A stretch of 64,000 nucleotides of DNA from Rhodopseudomonas faecalis (lineage in GTDB: Bacteria; Pseudomonadota; Alphaproteobacteria; Rhizobiales; Xanthobacteraceae), in assembly GCF_003217325.1 (NCBI RefSeq), contig NZ_QJTI01000017.1, positions 24,332 to 88,331 of the forward strand, given 5' to 3'. Within the stretch, counting starts at the first letter, position 1. Every line of letters starts with the position of its first letter. Positions 34,249-45,024 of the stretch are shown piece after piece. The position numbers were made by a program, and so were the translations under genes. The notes under the pieces were generated by a model that saw nothing but the letters and a program-made list of their open reading frames with translations, ran no database searches and was not told the origin of the DNA.

Positions 34249-34271
34249 ACAAAGCTTAACGCCAGCGCGCC

Positions 34272-35405
34272 TCACAGCGCGGCAATATCGCCGCGCGCCC
34301 AGTCGGCGTGGGTCTGCTCGCGGAACTCGGCGAACCGTCCTTGCGCGATCGCGGCGCGCATGCCGGCCATCAGGCTCTGATAGTAAGCGATGTTGATTTC
34401 CGACAGCAGCATCGCGCCGAGTGTCTCGCCGGACTTCACCAGATGGTGCAGATAGGCGCGCGAGCAGTTGCGGGTCGAAGGCCACTCGCTGCTCTCATCG
34501 AGCGGACGCGGATCGTCGGCATGGCGGGCGTTGCGCAGATTGACCGGCCCAAAGCGCGTGAACGCCACGCCATGGCGGCCATTGCGGGTCGGCATCACGC
34601 AGTCGAACATGTCGATGCCGCGCGCCACCGCTTCCAAAATATCTTCCGGCGTGCCGACGCCCATCAGATAGCGCGGTCGGTCGGCGGGCAGGATCGGCGC
34701 CGCCTCCTCGATCATCGCCAGCATCACTTCCTGCGGCTCGCCGACCGCGAGGCCGCCGATCGCATAGCCGTGAAAGCCGATTTCGATCAGGCCGCGCGCC
34801 GAAGCGTGGCGCAGCTGCGGAATATCGCCGCCCTGCACGATGCCGAACAGCATGTGGCCCTCGGGTGCGCGCTCGAACGCGCGCTTGCAGCGTTCGGCCC
34901 AGCGCAGCGACAGCTCCATGGCGCGCAAAATGTCATCGCGCTCGGCCGGCAGCCGCACGCATTCGTCGAGCTGCATGGCGATGTCCGAGCCGAGCAGCAG
35001 CTGCACTTCGATGGCGCGCTCGGGCGACAATTCAATCGCGGCGCCGTCGATATGCGAGCGGAATTTCACGGCCTGTTCGGTGACTTTGCGCAGCTGCGCC
35101 AGCGACATCACCTGAAAGCCGCCGGAGTCGGTCAGCATCGGCCCGTTCCAGGTGGTGAAACGCTGCAGGCCGCCGAGCGCCGCGATCCGTTCGGCGCCGG
35201 GCCGCAGCATCAGATGATAGGTGTTGCCGAGCACGATGTCGGCGCCGGCATCGCGCACCTCGCGCCAATGCAGGCCCTTCATGGCGCCCGCGGTACCGAC
35301 CGGCATGAACGCCGGGGTGCGAACGACGCCATGCGGCGTGGTCAGCCGCCCGGTGCGCGCCGCACCGCTTTGTCCGAGCAGTTCAAAATGATTGGGAAGG
35401 CTCAT
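34272..35405 (-). CDS. tgt: tRNA-guanine transglycosylase (queuine tRNA-ribosyltransferase)
   Basis: The 377-residue enzyme swaps guanine-34 for preQ1 in tRNAs with GUN anticodons, in queuosine synthesis. The core is well conserved: '[11 protein letters not shown]', '[10 protein letters not shown]', '[12 protein letters not shown]' (catalytic Asp), 'GIVQGG' and 'MGVGTPEDI' with '[13 protein letters not shown]' (nucleophile Asp). The C-terminal zinc site is odd: the usual CxCxxC before 'SRAYLHHL' reads '[10 protein letters not shown]', so the three Cys ligands are missing at their normal places. The ATG overlaps the TGA of queA (35402-35405). Confidence 0.95.
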   Translation of the reverse strand: MSLPNHFELLGQSGAARTGRLTTPHGVVRTPAFMPVGTAGAMKGLHWREVRDAGADIVLGNTYHLMLRPGAERIAALGGLQRFTTWNGPMLTDSGGFQVMSLAQLRKVTEQAVKFRSHIDGAAIELSPERAIEVQLLLGSDIAMQLDECVRLPAERDDILRAMELSLRWAERCKRAFERAPEGHMLFGIVQGGDIPQLRHASARGLIEIGFHGYAIGGLAVGEPQEVMLAMIEEAAPILPADRPRYLMGVGTPEDILEAVARGIDMFDCVMPTRNGRHGVAFTRFGPVNLRNARHADDPRPLDESSEWPSTRNCSRAYLHHLVKSGETLGAMLLSEINIAYYQSLMAGMRAAIAQGRFAEFREQTHADWARGDIAAL

Positions 35406-36478
35406 GGCGTGGTCCGGAATAACAAGCAGGCGTCGCCATAGGAATAGAACCGATAGCCGCTGCTAATGGCGTGCGCGTAAGCGTGCTGCATGGTGCCCAG
35501 CCCGGCAAAGGCCGACACCAGCATGAACAGCGTCGAACGCGGCAGGTGAAAATTGGTCATCAGCACATCGACCGCTTTGAAGCGATAGCCGGGCGTGATG
35601 AAGATTGAGGTTTCGTCGGCGAACGGTTTGAGCTGACCATCCTCGGCCGCCGCGCTCTCCAACAGCCGCAGCGAGGTCGTGCCGACCGCGATAATGCGGC
35701 CGCCCGCGGCGTGCACCGCATTGAGCGCGGCCGCGGTTTCGCTGCTGATACAGCCCCATTCGGCATGCATCTTGTGCTCAGCGGTATCGTCGGTCTTCAC
35801 CGGCAGAAAGGTGCCGGCGCCGACATGCAGCGTGACGCGGTGCAGGCTGACGCCGCGCGCCGCCAGCGCTTCCTGCAAGGCCGGCGTAAAATGCAGACCA
35901 GCGGTCGGTGCCGCGACGGCACCTTCGCGGGCGGCAAACATGGTTTGATAGTCGCTGGCATCGCGATCGTCCGGGGTACGTTTTGAGGCGATGTAAGGCG
36001 GCAGAGGCGGCGCGCCGAGTTCGGCGATCGCCTGGTCGAGCACCGCGCCATGCATCGCAAAACTAAGGATGATCTCACCGGCGTCGCCCTTGTGTTCAAC
36101 GGTGGCGTCGAGCTGGCCGAGCAGGCAGACCCGGCCGTCATGGCCAAAGCGCACCACATCACCGGGCGTCAGCTTCTTGGCCGGTTTCACCAGCGCCTGC
36201 CAGCGCGAACCATCGAGCCGCTTGATCAGCGTCGCCTCGATCTTCGGCTCAGTGGCGCGGCCGATGCGGCGGCCGCTGAGCTGCGCGGCAATGACCTTGG
36301 TGTCGTTGACCACCAGCGCATCGCCGGGCCGCAGCCAATCCGGCAGATCGCGGACGATCTGATCATGTAGCGCCCGGCCCGGCTCGACCACCAGCATGCG
36401 CGCGGCATCGCGCGGGCTGGCAGGCCGCAGCGCGATCGCGCTGGCCGGCAATTCAAAGTCAAACAGATCGGTGCGCAT
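35402..36478 (-). CDS. queA: S-adenosylmethionine:tRNA ribosyltransferase-isomerase
   Basis: The 358-residue protein begins [20 protein letters not shown]. QueA transfers the ribosyl part of SAM to preQ1 in tRNA, forming epoxyqueuosine, the step after Tgt. Family blocks are visible: 'RDAARMLVV', '[13 protein letters not shown]', 'PTAGLHFT', 'GAGTFLPVK' and '[16 protein letters not shown]'. The ATG at 36478 fits the family N-terminus; the upstream extension is intergenic. It is translationally coupled to tgt. Confidence 0.96.
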   Translation of the reverse strand: MRTDLFDFELPASAIALRPASPRDAARMLVVEPGRALHDQIVRDLPDWLRPGDALVVNDTKVIAAQLSGRRIGRATEPKIEATLIKRLDGSRWQALVKPAKKLTPGDVVRFGHDGRVCLLGQLDATVEHKGDAGEIILSFAMHGAVLDQAIAELGAPPLPPYIASKRTPDDRDASDYQTMFAAREGAVAAPTAGLHFTPALQEALAARGVSLHRVTLHVGAGTFLPVKTDDTAEHKMHAEWGCISSETAAALNAVHAAGGRIIAVGTTSLRLLESAAAEDGQLKPFADETSIFITPGYRFKAVDVLMTNFHLPRSTLFMLVSAFAGLGTMQHAYAHAISSGYRFYSYGDACLLFRTTP

Positions 36479-36561
36479 GAAGGCCTGGCACGACATTCGC
36501 CTACTTTCCGCCTGCGGAAAGTAGGCTGGGATCAGGGTTTGATGAGTCCGCGCTGCGGTAA

Positions 36562-36634
36562 GACGCCCCTCACCCGGCTCAGCTACGCTGCGCGTCGTCG
36601 GGCCGACCTCTCCCCGCAAGCGGGGAGAGGTGAA
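36562..36634. repeat. Dispersed intergenic repeat with CCTCTCCCCGC hairpin
   Basis: 'CCCTCACCCGGCT...' followed by CCTCTCCCCGC-AA-GCGGGGAGAGG (36607-36630, 11-bp stem). This is a common intergenic repeat in rhizobial chromosomes and may help end transcription between ppiB and queA. Confidence 0.75.
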
Positions 36635-36647
36635 GAGGCCGTGCTCT

Positions 36648-36672
36648 GCAGTTCTGAGCCGATCAGAACCGC
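36648..36672. repeat. Small hairpin repeat, GCAGTTCTGA...TCAGAACCGC (copy 2)
   Basis: 10-bp stem with one mismatch, 8 bases past the ppiB stop. Same family as 34226-34248. Confidence 0.75.
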
Positions 36673-36679
36673 AACGGCA

Positions 36680-37147
36680 TTAGGCCGCGTCGTCGATCGC
36701 CATGCGCGCCTTGACGATCTTGTCCGGGTCCTGCACCGGCTCGCCGCGCTTGATTTTGTCGACATTCTCCATGCCTTCGGTGACCGCGCCCCAGACGGTG
36801 TACTGACGATCCAGGAACCGGGCGTCGTCGAAGCAGATGAAGAACTGGCTGTCAGCCGAATCCGGATTGGCGGCGCGCGCCATCGACGCGGTGCCACGCA
36901 CATGCGGCTCCTTGTTGAACTCGGCCTTCAGCTTCTTGCCAGAGCCGCCGGTGCCGGTGCCATGCGGGCAGCCGGTCTGGGCCATGAAGCCCTCGATCAC
37001 CCGGTGAAACACGATGCCGTCATAAAAGCCTTCGCGCACCAGCTCCTTGATACGCGCCACGTGGTTCGGCGCCAGGTCGGGGCGCATTTCGATGGTGACG
37101 GGGCCCTGGGTGGTTTCGAGGATCAAAGTATTTTCGGTGACAGCCAT
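36680..37147 (-). CDS. ppiB: Cytoplasmic peptidyl-prolyl isomerase (cyclophilin)
   Basis: The 155-residue cyclophilin has no signal peptide. Active-site signatures are clear: 'FYDGIVFHRVIEGFMAQTG' (catalytic Arg) and 'SADSQFFICFDDA'. It catalyses cis-trans isomerisation of prolyl bonds. Its start lies 25 bases inside the end of the upstream gene. Together with the exported cyclophilin upstream it forms a small cluster. Confidence 0.95.
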   Translation of the reverse strand: MAVTENTLILETTQGPVTIEMRPDLAPNHVARIKELVREGFYDGIVFHRVIEGFMAQTGCPHGTGTGGSGKKLKAEFNKEPHVRGTASMARAANPDSADSQFFICFDDARFLDRQYTVWGAVTEGMENVDKIKRGEPVQDPDKIVKARMAIDDAA

Positions 37148-37563
37148 GCTCTCTTCTCTGTTGGTCGTTGGGGACTATGTCGGCGGTCGTCAAACCGCAA
37201 TGTCATTGGGCGGCCGGCAATGGCGCCGCCCAGGCTTTCGGTCAATGGCAGCGGCGTACAGCGCTGCAAGGTCTCCATCACCGCGACCCGATAAGCGAGC
37301 CGCTGATCGTCGCCCGCCTCGTCGGATTCAAAGGTGATCTTCGGCTTACCGAAGATCGATCCATCGCGCCGGAAGCTGACCATCACCGTGATCTGCATCC
37401 CGGAGGCGCCGCGCGGCAGCGCCGGAGCTTGCCAACAACGCTGCAACGCGCCGAACAGCTCATTGAGGGTATTGATCTGAGCTTGGTCAGCACGCGCCAG
37501 GCTGACGCAGCACAAAAGCCCGGCCACTGCCGCAGCGAGCCACAGGGTTCGCCGCGCCAGCAT
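37123..37563 (-). CDS. Exported conserved-type hypothetical protein
   Basis: The 146-residue product begins MLARRTLWLAAAVAGLLCCV, a clear signal peptide cleaved near 'ARA-DQ'. The mature part ('ELFGALQRCWQAP', 'ITVMVSFRRDGSIFGKP', 'MRTLRF'-like end) resembles the TonB/TolA C-terminal-like small domain found in exported alphaproteobacterial proteins. Function unknown. The ATG at 37563 is preferred over a TTG one codon earlier. It sits between the two cyclophilin genes. Confidence 0.75.
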   Translation of the reverse strand: MLARRTLWLAAAVAGLLCCVSLARADQAQINTLNELFGALQRCWQAPALPRGASGMQITVMVSFRRDGSIFGKPKITFESDEAGDDQRLAYRVAVMETLQRCTPLPLTESLGGAIAGRPMTLRFDDRRHSPQRPTEKRAWLSPKIL

Positions 37564-37570
37564 CAAAGGT

Positions 37571-38134
37571 TCACTTCAGGTCGGACGCGACCTGGACCTT
37601 CACCATCTTGTCGGGATCGGCAACCGCGCCGCCCGCGGAGCCCGCCGAAGCCTTCTTCAGGCTATCGACCACTTCCATGCCGGACACCACTTCACCGATC
37701 ACGGTGTACTGGCCGTTCAGGCTCGGACCGTCGGCGAACATGATGAAGAACTGCGAATTGGCGGAATCGACGCTGTCGCCGCGGCGCGCCATGCCGACGA
37801 TGCCGCGCTTGAACGGAACGCTGGAAAATTCCTGTTTCAGGTTGGGGTATTTCGAACCGCCGGTGCCGTTGAATTTCTCGCCGTCGCCGGTCTGCGCCAT
37901 GAAGCCGCCGATCACGCGATGGAACGGCACGTTGTTGTAATAGCCTTCGCGGGCGAGCAGCTTGATGCGCTCGGCGTGCTGCGGCGCCACGTCGGTGCGC
38001 AGCTTGATCACGATCCGCCCCTTGGTGGAATCGATGACGATGGAATTGGCCTTATCGAGGCCCGCCGGCAACGACTGAGCAAAGGCGGGAAACGCCAGCA
38101 GCAAGGCGGCGAAAATGCCAAGGATACGGATCAT
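37571..38134 (-). CDS. Periplasmic peptidyl-prolyl isomerase (cyclophilin)
   Basis: The 187-residue cyclophilin begins MIRILGIFAALLLAFPAFAQ, a signal peptide. Active-site blocks: 'YYNNVPFHRVIGGFMAQTGD' and 'SVDSANSQFFIMF'. It is the exported counterpart of the cytoplasmic one downstream and should assist folding in the periplasm. Its start is 27 bases after coaD, so it is probably in the coaD operon. Confidence 0.93.
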   Translation of the reverse strand: MIRILGIFAALLLAFPAFAQSLPAGLDKANSIVIDSTKGRIVIKLRTDVAPQHAERIKLLAREGYYNNVPFHRVIGGFMAQTGDGEKFNGTGGSKYPNLKQEFSSVPFKRGIVGMARRGDSVDSANSQFFIMFADGPSLNGQYTVIGEVVSGMEVVDSLKKASAGSAGGAVADPDKMVKVQVASDLK

Positions 38135-38161
38135 GACGACTCCGAAGCTGAAAAAAGCCGG

Positions 38162-38659
38162 CTAGCCGGCGAATTTGGTCTTGAGCTGCGCCGCAACCAG
38201 CGGCGGAACGAAAGTGGCAACGTCGCCACCCATCTTCGCGATCTGGCGCACCAGTGTGGCGGTGATCGGGCGAACCGCGACCGCGGCCGGCACAAACACG
38301 GTCTGAATGTTGGGCGCCATCGCCTCATTCATGCCGGCGATCTGCATCTCGTAGTCGAGATCGGTGCCGTCACGCAGGCCGCGCACCATGATGCTGGCCC
38401 CGGCCTGCTCGGCGGCCGTGACGGTGAGATTGTCATAGGTGATGCAGTCGAAGCCGCAGCCGGCCTGCGCAGCGATCGGGCCAAATACCTCCCGGACCAT
38501 CGCCAGCCGCTCCTCGGTCGAGAACAGCGGCTGTTTGCCCGGATGAACGCCGATCGCCACGATCAGGCGATCGCACAGCATGACAGCGCGGCGCACCACG
38601 TCGAGGTGGCCATTGGTGACAGGATCGAAAGAGCCTGGATACAGAGCAATGCGGGACAT
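38162..38659 (-). CDS. coaD: Pantetheine-phosphate adenylyltransferase
   Basis: The 165-residue enzyme makes dephospho-CoA from 4'-phosphopantetheine and ATP. It has the nucleotidyltransferase motif '[19 protein letters not shown]' with the catalytic T/HxGH-like 'TNGH', and '[15 protein letters not shown]' and 'ISSTLVR'-like end ('ATLVRQIA'). Length is typical for the family (about 160). Confidence 0.96.
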   Translation of the reverse strand: MSRIALYPGSFDPVTNGHLDVVRRAVMLCDRLIVAIGVHPGKQPLFSTEERLAMVREVFGPIAAQAGCGFDCITYDNLTVTAAEQAGASIMVRGLRDGTDLDYEMQIAGMNEAMAPNIQTVFVPAAVAVRPITATLVRQIAKMGGDVATFVPPLVAAQLKTKFAG

Positions 38660-38981
38660 TCCCTCGTCTAGCCTGCCCGTGGCCGGCTCGCAAGCGGCGC
38701 CGGTTCCCGCCGCAACCCCAATGCCGCCAGGGTTTATTTTTCACAGAACGCCGAACCAAACAGCCTGGTCGCGCGTCTTATTGATGCGCGCCGGGGAGCT
38801 GAAAACACTCAGTTTTTCGGCCTGATGTGTCGTTATCGGCGACACGCGAAACACAATAGCGCGTCCACGAAACGCAATTGCCGGCCCGCGAAGACGTCCC
38901 GAAACCACGGGGCGGTACTTCATGTGTGCCGCAACATGACAATGACGGTCAGAATGACGAAAGGTTCAGGGGGACGAAGTC
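38660..38981. other. Divergent intergenic region coaD / small exported gene
   Basis: 322 bases without a gene. It must hold promoters in both directions; no operator was recognised. Confidence 0.45.
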
Positions 38982-39239
38982 ATGATCAAGGCTCTCGCCG
39001 CCATCGCCATCGCAGCCTTCATCGCTGCCGCATTGACCATCCTGCCGGGCTTTGCGCCCGAGGTTGAAGCCCGGGAGCCGATAGCGCTGGCCAAGGGCGA
39101 TCGCCTGGATATTCGGCCGGTCGGCCGCAATTGCTCCGAACAGGCCTGGCCGCATTTCGAGGCCTCCTGCCTGCGCACCGCCGGCACCAAGACGCTGACC
39201 ATCCGCGAAGTCCGGATGGTCACCACCGAGCGGCAGTAA
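38982..39239 (+). CDS. Small exported protein with two cysteines
   Basis: The 85-residue product begins MIKALAAIAIAAFIAAALTI, a signal sequence with probable cleavage after 'VEA'. The mature part of about 55 residues has two Cys ('NCSEQAWPHFEASCLR') that could form a disulfide. AGGGGGACG precedes the ATG. Small proteins of this type occur in the group; function unknown. Confidence 0.75.
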   Translation: MIKALAAIAIAAFIAAALTILPGFAPEVEAREPIALAKGDRLDIRPVGRNCSEQAWPHFEASCLRTAGTKTLTIREVRMVTTERQ

Positions 39240-39302
39240 GTTTCGCGGAGGGTTTTAGCCACCGCACCAGTTTGCCTCGCGCTTTCCTCCAAGAGCGCAC
39301 TA

Positions 39303-39336
39303 AAAAGGCCTCCGGGATGCCCCCCGGAGGCCTTTT
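39303..39336. terminator. Bidirectional terminator between gyrA and the small exported gene
   Basis: AAAAGGCCTCCGGG (39303-39316), loop, CCCGGAGGCCTTTT (39323-39336). It lies between convergent genes and has T runs on both strands. Confidence 0.9.
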
Positions 39337-39378
39337 CGATTCGTTCAGGCGCAGCGCGCCCGCCGCTGCTGGCTGTGA

Positions 39379-42144
39379 TCAGGCCCCGTCGCCGTTGTCG
39401 GTCTCACCGCCATGGCCGTTGCCATTGCCGTTCTCGCCGTCATCGGTGTCGGTGATGTGATCGACCGACACGACATGCTCGTCATCGGCGGTGTTGAACA
39501 CAATCACGCCCTGGGTCGAACGGCCGGCCACCCGGATGCCTTCCACCGGGCAGCGGATCAGCTGGCCTGCATCAGTGACCAGCATGATCTGATCATTGTC
39601 CTCGACCGGGAACGACGCCACCAGCTTGCCGTTGCGCTCGTTGACCGACATCGCGACGATGCCTTTGCCGCCGCGTCCAGTGGTGCGGTATTCGAACGAC
39701 GAAGTGCGCTTGCCAAAGCCGTTGCTCGACACGGTCAGCACCACCTGCTCGGCCGCGGACAGCTCCGCGTAACGATCGGTGGACAGCTGCTGGGTGCCGG
39801 CGCTGGCGCCATCTTCGGCATCGACCTCGACGGTCTCCTCGGCGCTCTCCCCGGCCACCGCACGGCGCATCTTCAGATAGGCGACGCGCTCATCCGAGGT
39901 GGCATCGACATGGCGCAGGATCGCCAGCGAGATCACCCGGTCGTTGTCGCCAAGATTGATGCCGCGCACGCCCATTGATGACCGGCCCTGGAACACGCGC
40001 ACGTCGCCGACCGGGAAGCGGATGCACTGGCCATCGGCAGTGGTGAGCAGCACGTCGTCATTGGCGGTGCAGATCTGCACGTCAACGATCGCCTCGCCGT
40101 CATCGAGCTTCATCGCAATGATGCCGGAGCGGCGCACATCGACGAAGTCGGACAGCTTGTTGCGGCGGACATTGCCGCCGGTGGTGGCGAACATCACGTC
40201 GAGCTCGCTCCAGGAGGATTCATCCTCCGGCAGCGGCATGATGGTGGTGATGCGCTCGCCCTGCTCCAGCGGCAGGATGTTGATCAGCGCCTTGCCGCGG
40301 CCATTGGGCGGCGCCAGTGGCAACCGCCACACCTTCTCCTTGTAGACCTGGCCCCGCGACGAGAAGAACAGCACCGGCGAATGGGTCGAGGCCACAAACA
40401 GCCGGGTGACGAAATCTTCCTCGCGGGTCGACATGCCGGAGCGGCCCTTGCCGCCACGGCGCTGCGAGCGATAGGTCGAGAGCGGCACGCGCTTGACATA
40501 GCCGGCGTGCGACACCGTCACCACCATGTCTTCGCGCTGGATCAGGTCCTCGTCTTCGACCTCGCCTTCCTGCTCCACGATCTCGGTGCGGCGCGGCGTG
40601 GCGAACTCGGCCTTCACGGCGTTGAGTTCGGTCTTGATGATGCCGAGCACCTTGTCGCGCGAGCGCAGCGTTTCGAGATAATCGGCGATCTCGACCGCGA
40701 GCTTGTCGAGTTCGTCGGAAATTTCCTCGCGACCGAGCGCGGTGAGCCGCTGCAGACGCAGATCGAGAATGGCCTTGGCCTGCTCGAACGACAGCCGCGC
40801 GGTGCCGTCCGGATTGATGCGATGACGCGGATCATCGATCAGCGTGATCATCGCCGCGACATCGGCCGCCGGCCAATCGCGCGACATCAGGGTCTCGCGC
40901 GCGGTGTTCGGATCGGGCGAATTGCGGATCACCCGAATAATCTCATCGATATTGGCAACCGCGATCGCAAGGCCGACCAGGATGTGGGCCCGGTCGCGCG
41001 CCTTGCCGAGCAGATATTTGGTGCGCCGCGTCACCACCTGTTCGCGGAACGCCACGAACAGCGTCAGCAGTTCGCGCAGATTCATCAGCTTGGGCCGGCC
41101 GCCATCCAGCGCCACCATGTTGGCGCCAAAGTTGGTCTGCAGCGGCGTGTAGCGATAGAGCTGATTGAGCACCACGTCCGGCACCGCGTCGCGGCGCAAC
41201 TCGACCACGACGCGGAAACCGTCGCGGTCGGACTCATCGCGCAGATCGGCGATGCCTTCGATCTTCTTCTCGCGCACCAGTTCGGCGATCCGCTCGACCA
41301 TGGTGGCCTTGTTCACCTGGTAGGGAATTTCCGAGATCACGATCGCTTCGCGATCCTTGCGCACCGGCTCGATATTGACCTTGCCGCGCATCACGATCGA
41401 ACCGCGGCCGGTGTGATAGGCGGAGCGGATACCGGCGCGGCCGAGGATGATGCCGCCGGTCGGAAAATCCGGGCCCGGAATGATCTTGATCAGATCATCG
41501 ACGCTCAGATTCGGCTCGTCGATCAGCGCGATACAGGCGTCGATCACCTCGCCGAGATTGTGCGATGGGATGTTGGTCGCCATGCCGACGGCGATGCCGC
41601 CAGCGCCATTGACCAGCAGATTCGGGAATTTGGCCGGCAGAACCTTCGGCTCGCGGAACGAGCCATCGTAGTTGTCCTGATAGTCGACGGTATCCTTGTC
41701 GAGATCGTCGAGCAGCAATTGCGCGATCTTGGTCAGCCGCGATTCGGTGTATCGCATCGCAGCCGGCGCATCGCCATCGACCGAGCCGAAATTGCCCTGA
41801 CCGTCGATCAGCGGCACGCGCATGGAAAAGTCCTGCGCCATGCGCACCATCGCGTCATAGACCGACTGGTCGCCATGCGGGTGATATTTACCGATGACGT
41901 CGCCGACCGTGCGCGCCGACTTGCGGAACGGCTTGTTCCACTCAAAACCGTTCTCGTACATGCCGAACAGAATCCGGCGATGCACCGGCTTCAGGCCGTC
42001 ACGCGCATCCGGCAGCGCACGCGCCACGATCACGCTCATGGCGTAATCGAGATACGAACGCTTCATCTCGTCGAGGATCGAAACGGGGCGAATATCCAGG
42101 GGAGCAGACGGCTCCCCCGGCTTCTGATCGTCGTTATCGGACAA
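39379..42144 (-). CDS. gyrA: DNA gyrase subunit A
   Basis: The 921-residue subunit breaks and rejoins DNA in negative supercoiling. The breakage domain has '[20 protein letters not shown]', the quinolone region '[18 protein letters not shown]', and the active-site Tyr in 'AMRYTES' (about 130). The C-terminal wrapping domain carries the GyrA box 'QRRGGKG' (about 565), which marks gyrase rather than ParC. The position equal to E. coli Ser83 is Gln. The end is a Gly/Asn/Asp-rich acidic tail. A terminator follows. Confidence 0.97.
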   Translation of the reverse strand: MSDNDDQKPGEPSAPLDIRPVSILDEMKRSYLDYAMSVIVARALPDARDGLKPVHRRILFGMYENGFEWNKPFRKSARTVGDVIGKYHPHGDQSVYDAMVRMAQDFSMRVPLIDGQGNFGSVDGDAPAAMRYTESRLTKIAQLLLDDLDKDTVDYQDNYDGSFREPKVLPAKFPNLLVNGAGGIAVGMATNIPSHNLGEVIDACIALIDEPNLSVDDLIKIIPGPDFPTGGIILGRAGIRSAYHTGRGSIVMRGKVNIEPVRKDREAIVISEIPYQVNKATMVERIAELVREKKIEGIADLRDESDRDGFRVVVELRRDAVPDVVLNQLYRYTPLQTNFGANMVALDGGRPKLMNLRELLTLFVAFREQVVTRRTKYLLGKARDRAHILVGLAIAVANIDEIIRVIRNSPDPNTARETLMSRDWPAADVAAMITLIDDPRHRINPDGTARLSFEQAKAILDLRLQRLTALGREEISDELDKLAVEIADYLETLRSRDKVLGIIKTELNAVKAEFATPRRTEIVEQEGEVEDEDLIQREDMVVTVSHAGYVKRVPLSTYRSQRRGGKGRSGMSTREEDFVTRLFVASTHSPVLFFSSRGQVYKEKVWRLPLAPPNGRGKALINILPLEQGERITTIMPLPEDESSWSELDVMFATTGGNVRRNKLSDFVDVRRSGIIAMKLDDGEAIVDVQICTANDDVLLTTADGQCIRFPVGDVRVFQGRSSMGVRGINLGDNDRVISLAILRHVDATSDERVAYLKMRRAVAGESAEETVEVDAEDGASAGTQQLSTDRYAELSAAEQVVLTVSSNGFGKRTSSFEYRTTGRGGKGIVAMSVNERNGKLVASFPVEDNDQIMLVTDAGQLIRCPVEGIRVAGRSTQGVIVFNTADDEHVVSVDHITDTDDGENGNGNGHGGETDNGDGA

Positions 42145-42332
42145 AGGCAGAATCCGGTGTGATGGGCTTTGGAATCATATAGCTGATCCAGCCCTGAACC
42201 GCCACTGCAATCGGCGCTGGGGTACGGTTTTTATGGCCGATTTTCCAACAACTTAGGGGACACGAAACCGGCCGCCGAAACCCCACTCCAAACGCCTGCT
42301 GCGCACCGCGCCGCGCGCGTGTCCAGCATGGC

Positions 42333-43703
<1,371 letters not shown>

Positions 43704-43714
43704 TCAGGTCAGGC

Positions 43715-43963
43715 TCAAGCTGGAGAATCTTCGCCGCCCTCGAACAGCTGAATCGGAGCACCCGGCATGATCGTCGAAATCGCGTGCTTGTAGACCAGCT
43801 GCGAATGACCATCACGGCGCAGCAGCAGACAGAAATTGTCGAACCAAGTGACAATGCCTTGCAGCTTGACACCATTCACCAGGAAGATTGTCAGCGGCGT
43901 TTTGGTTTTACGAACGTGATTGAGGAAGGTGTCTTGAAGGTTTTGTGCGCGGTCGGCCGCCAT
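43715..43963 (-). CDS. hfq: RNA chaperone Hfq
   Basis: The 82-residue protein begins [20 protein letters not shown] and has the Sm1 motif '[20 protein letters not shown]' and Sm2 '[12 protein letters not shown]'. It forms a hexamer that pairs small RNAs with mRNAs. In this group it is linked to nitrogen regulation through NifA and NtrC-related mRNAs, and here it lies next to the ntr genes. Confidence 0.98.
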   Translation of the reverse strand: MAADRAQNLQDTFLNHVRKTKTPLTIFLVNGVKLQGIVTWFDNFCLLLRRDGHSQLVYKHAISTIMPGAPIQLFEGGEDSPA

Positions 43964-44143
43964 TGTGTTTATCCCGAAGTCCGTTTTGTGTTTCTTCTTC
44001 TGACCAATGCAACACGCCCAGCGCCGCATCGGCTTTTTCGCGTCCCTGAGATCCCCCTCCGGAACTGTCAAGCTAATTAGACGGCACGGGTGCAATGAAC
44101 GCAAGCGAGTTGAGGCCGCAATCACTAAACATCGCGCCAAATG

Positions 44144-45001
44144 TCAAGAAAACAAAGCGAAACGATGAAATTCCTCACGCAGTTTCCTAGTAATTCTACC
44201 AGGAATCCCGTCAGCGATAGCTTTTCCGTCGATCATTACGACAGGCATTACGATCTGGCTTGATGCTGTAACAAAGGCTTCAGCCGCTTGTATCGCTTCT
44301 TGCGGTGTGAACGGCCGTTGCTCAAGGGTTAGTTGCATCGTAGCGAGTGCGTCGATCAGTACCGCCCGTGTAATGCCGCTCAAAATGGCATCAGTCGCGG
44401 CGCGCGTCACCAGAACGCCGTCATGGGTGATGATCCAGGCGTTGCTGGAGGAGCCTTCCGTCACAAAACCATCCACGTCGACATACCAGGCTTCATAAGC
44501 GCCGGCTTCCCGCGCCGCCTGTTTTGCCAGCACATTCGGCAGCAAAGCCACGGACTTAATGTCGACGCGCGGCCAGCGATTCTCCGGATAGGTGATGACT
44601 TTGATGCCATGCGCGGCGGTGTTCTGGTTCTTGGCAAAGTTCAACGAGCGCGCCGACACCACCACGCTCGGCGGCACGCTTGCCGCCGGAAAACCGTGAT
44701 CGCGCCGCGCCACACCGCGGGTGATCTGCAAATAGACGATGCCGTAATTGACGCGATTGCGGCGTACCACTTCATGCATGATCACCGACAGCGCCGGCAG
44801 CGCCATCGGCAGCGCGATCCGCAATTCACTCAACGAGTGTTGTAGTCGGCCCAGATGGCGCGGCAGATCGACGATCCGGCCGCCGCGAATCTCGCAAACT
44901 TCATAGACGCCATCGGCGAACTGAAAACCGCGGTCCTCGATATTGACCGAGGCATCGCGCATGTTCTTGTAACAGCCGTTGACATAGGCGATCCGCGCCA
45001 T
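44144..45001 (-). CDS. D-amino acid aminotransferase (class IV)
   Basis: The 285-residue PLP enzyme begins MARIAYVNGCYKNMRDASVN. It has 'NIEDRGFQFADGVYEVCEI', the PLP Lys in 'LPNVLAKQAAREAGAYEAWY' and 'VTEGSSSNAWII', all typical of D-alanine/branched-chain class IV transaminases. It transfers amino groups between D-amino acids and 2-oxo acids, supplying D-Ala or D-Glu for the wall. The gene lies 23 bases after ntrX in the same direction, the common rhizobial order. An ATG four codons earlier (45013) is possible. Confidence 0.92.
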   Translation of the reverse strand: MARIAYVNGCYKNMRDASVNIEDRGFQFADGVYEVCEIRGGRIVDLPRHLGRLQHSLSELRIALPMALPALSVIMHEVVRRNRVNYGIVYLQITRGVARRDHGFPAASVPPSVVVSARSLNFAKNQNTAAHGIKVITYPENRWPRVDIKSVALLPNVLAKQAAREAGAYEAWYVDVDGFVTEGSSSNAWIITHDGVLVTRAATDAILSGITRAVLIDALATMQLTLEQRPFTPQEAIQAAEAFVTASSQIVMPVVMIDGKAIADGIPGRITRKLREEFHRFALFS

Positions 45002-45024
45002 GTTGAGGTCCAACTACCAAGCGT

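Larger units (their letters stand above)
33803..34271. other. Island/chromosome junction region
   Basis: 469 bases between the tns terminator and the end of tgt. The left part (33803-34013) is unique sequence with two imperfect 23-base tandem units starting GGCCA (33821-33866) that might be TnsB sites. The right part (34014-34271) is made of dispersed chromosomal repeats listed separately. The island edge should lie in the left part. Confidence 0.5.
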
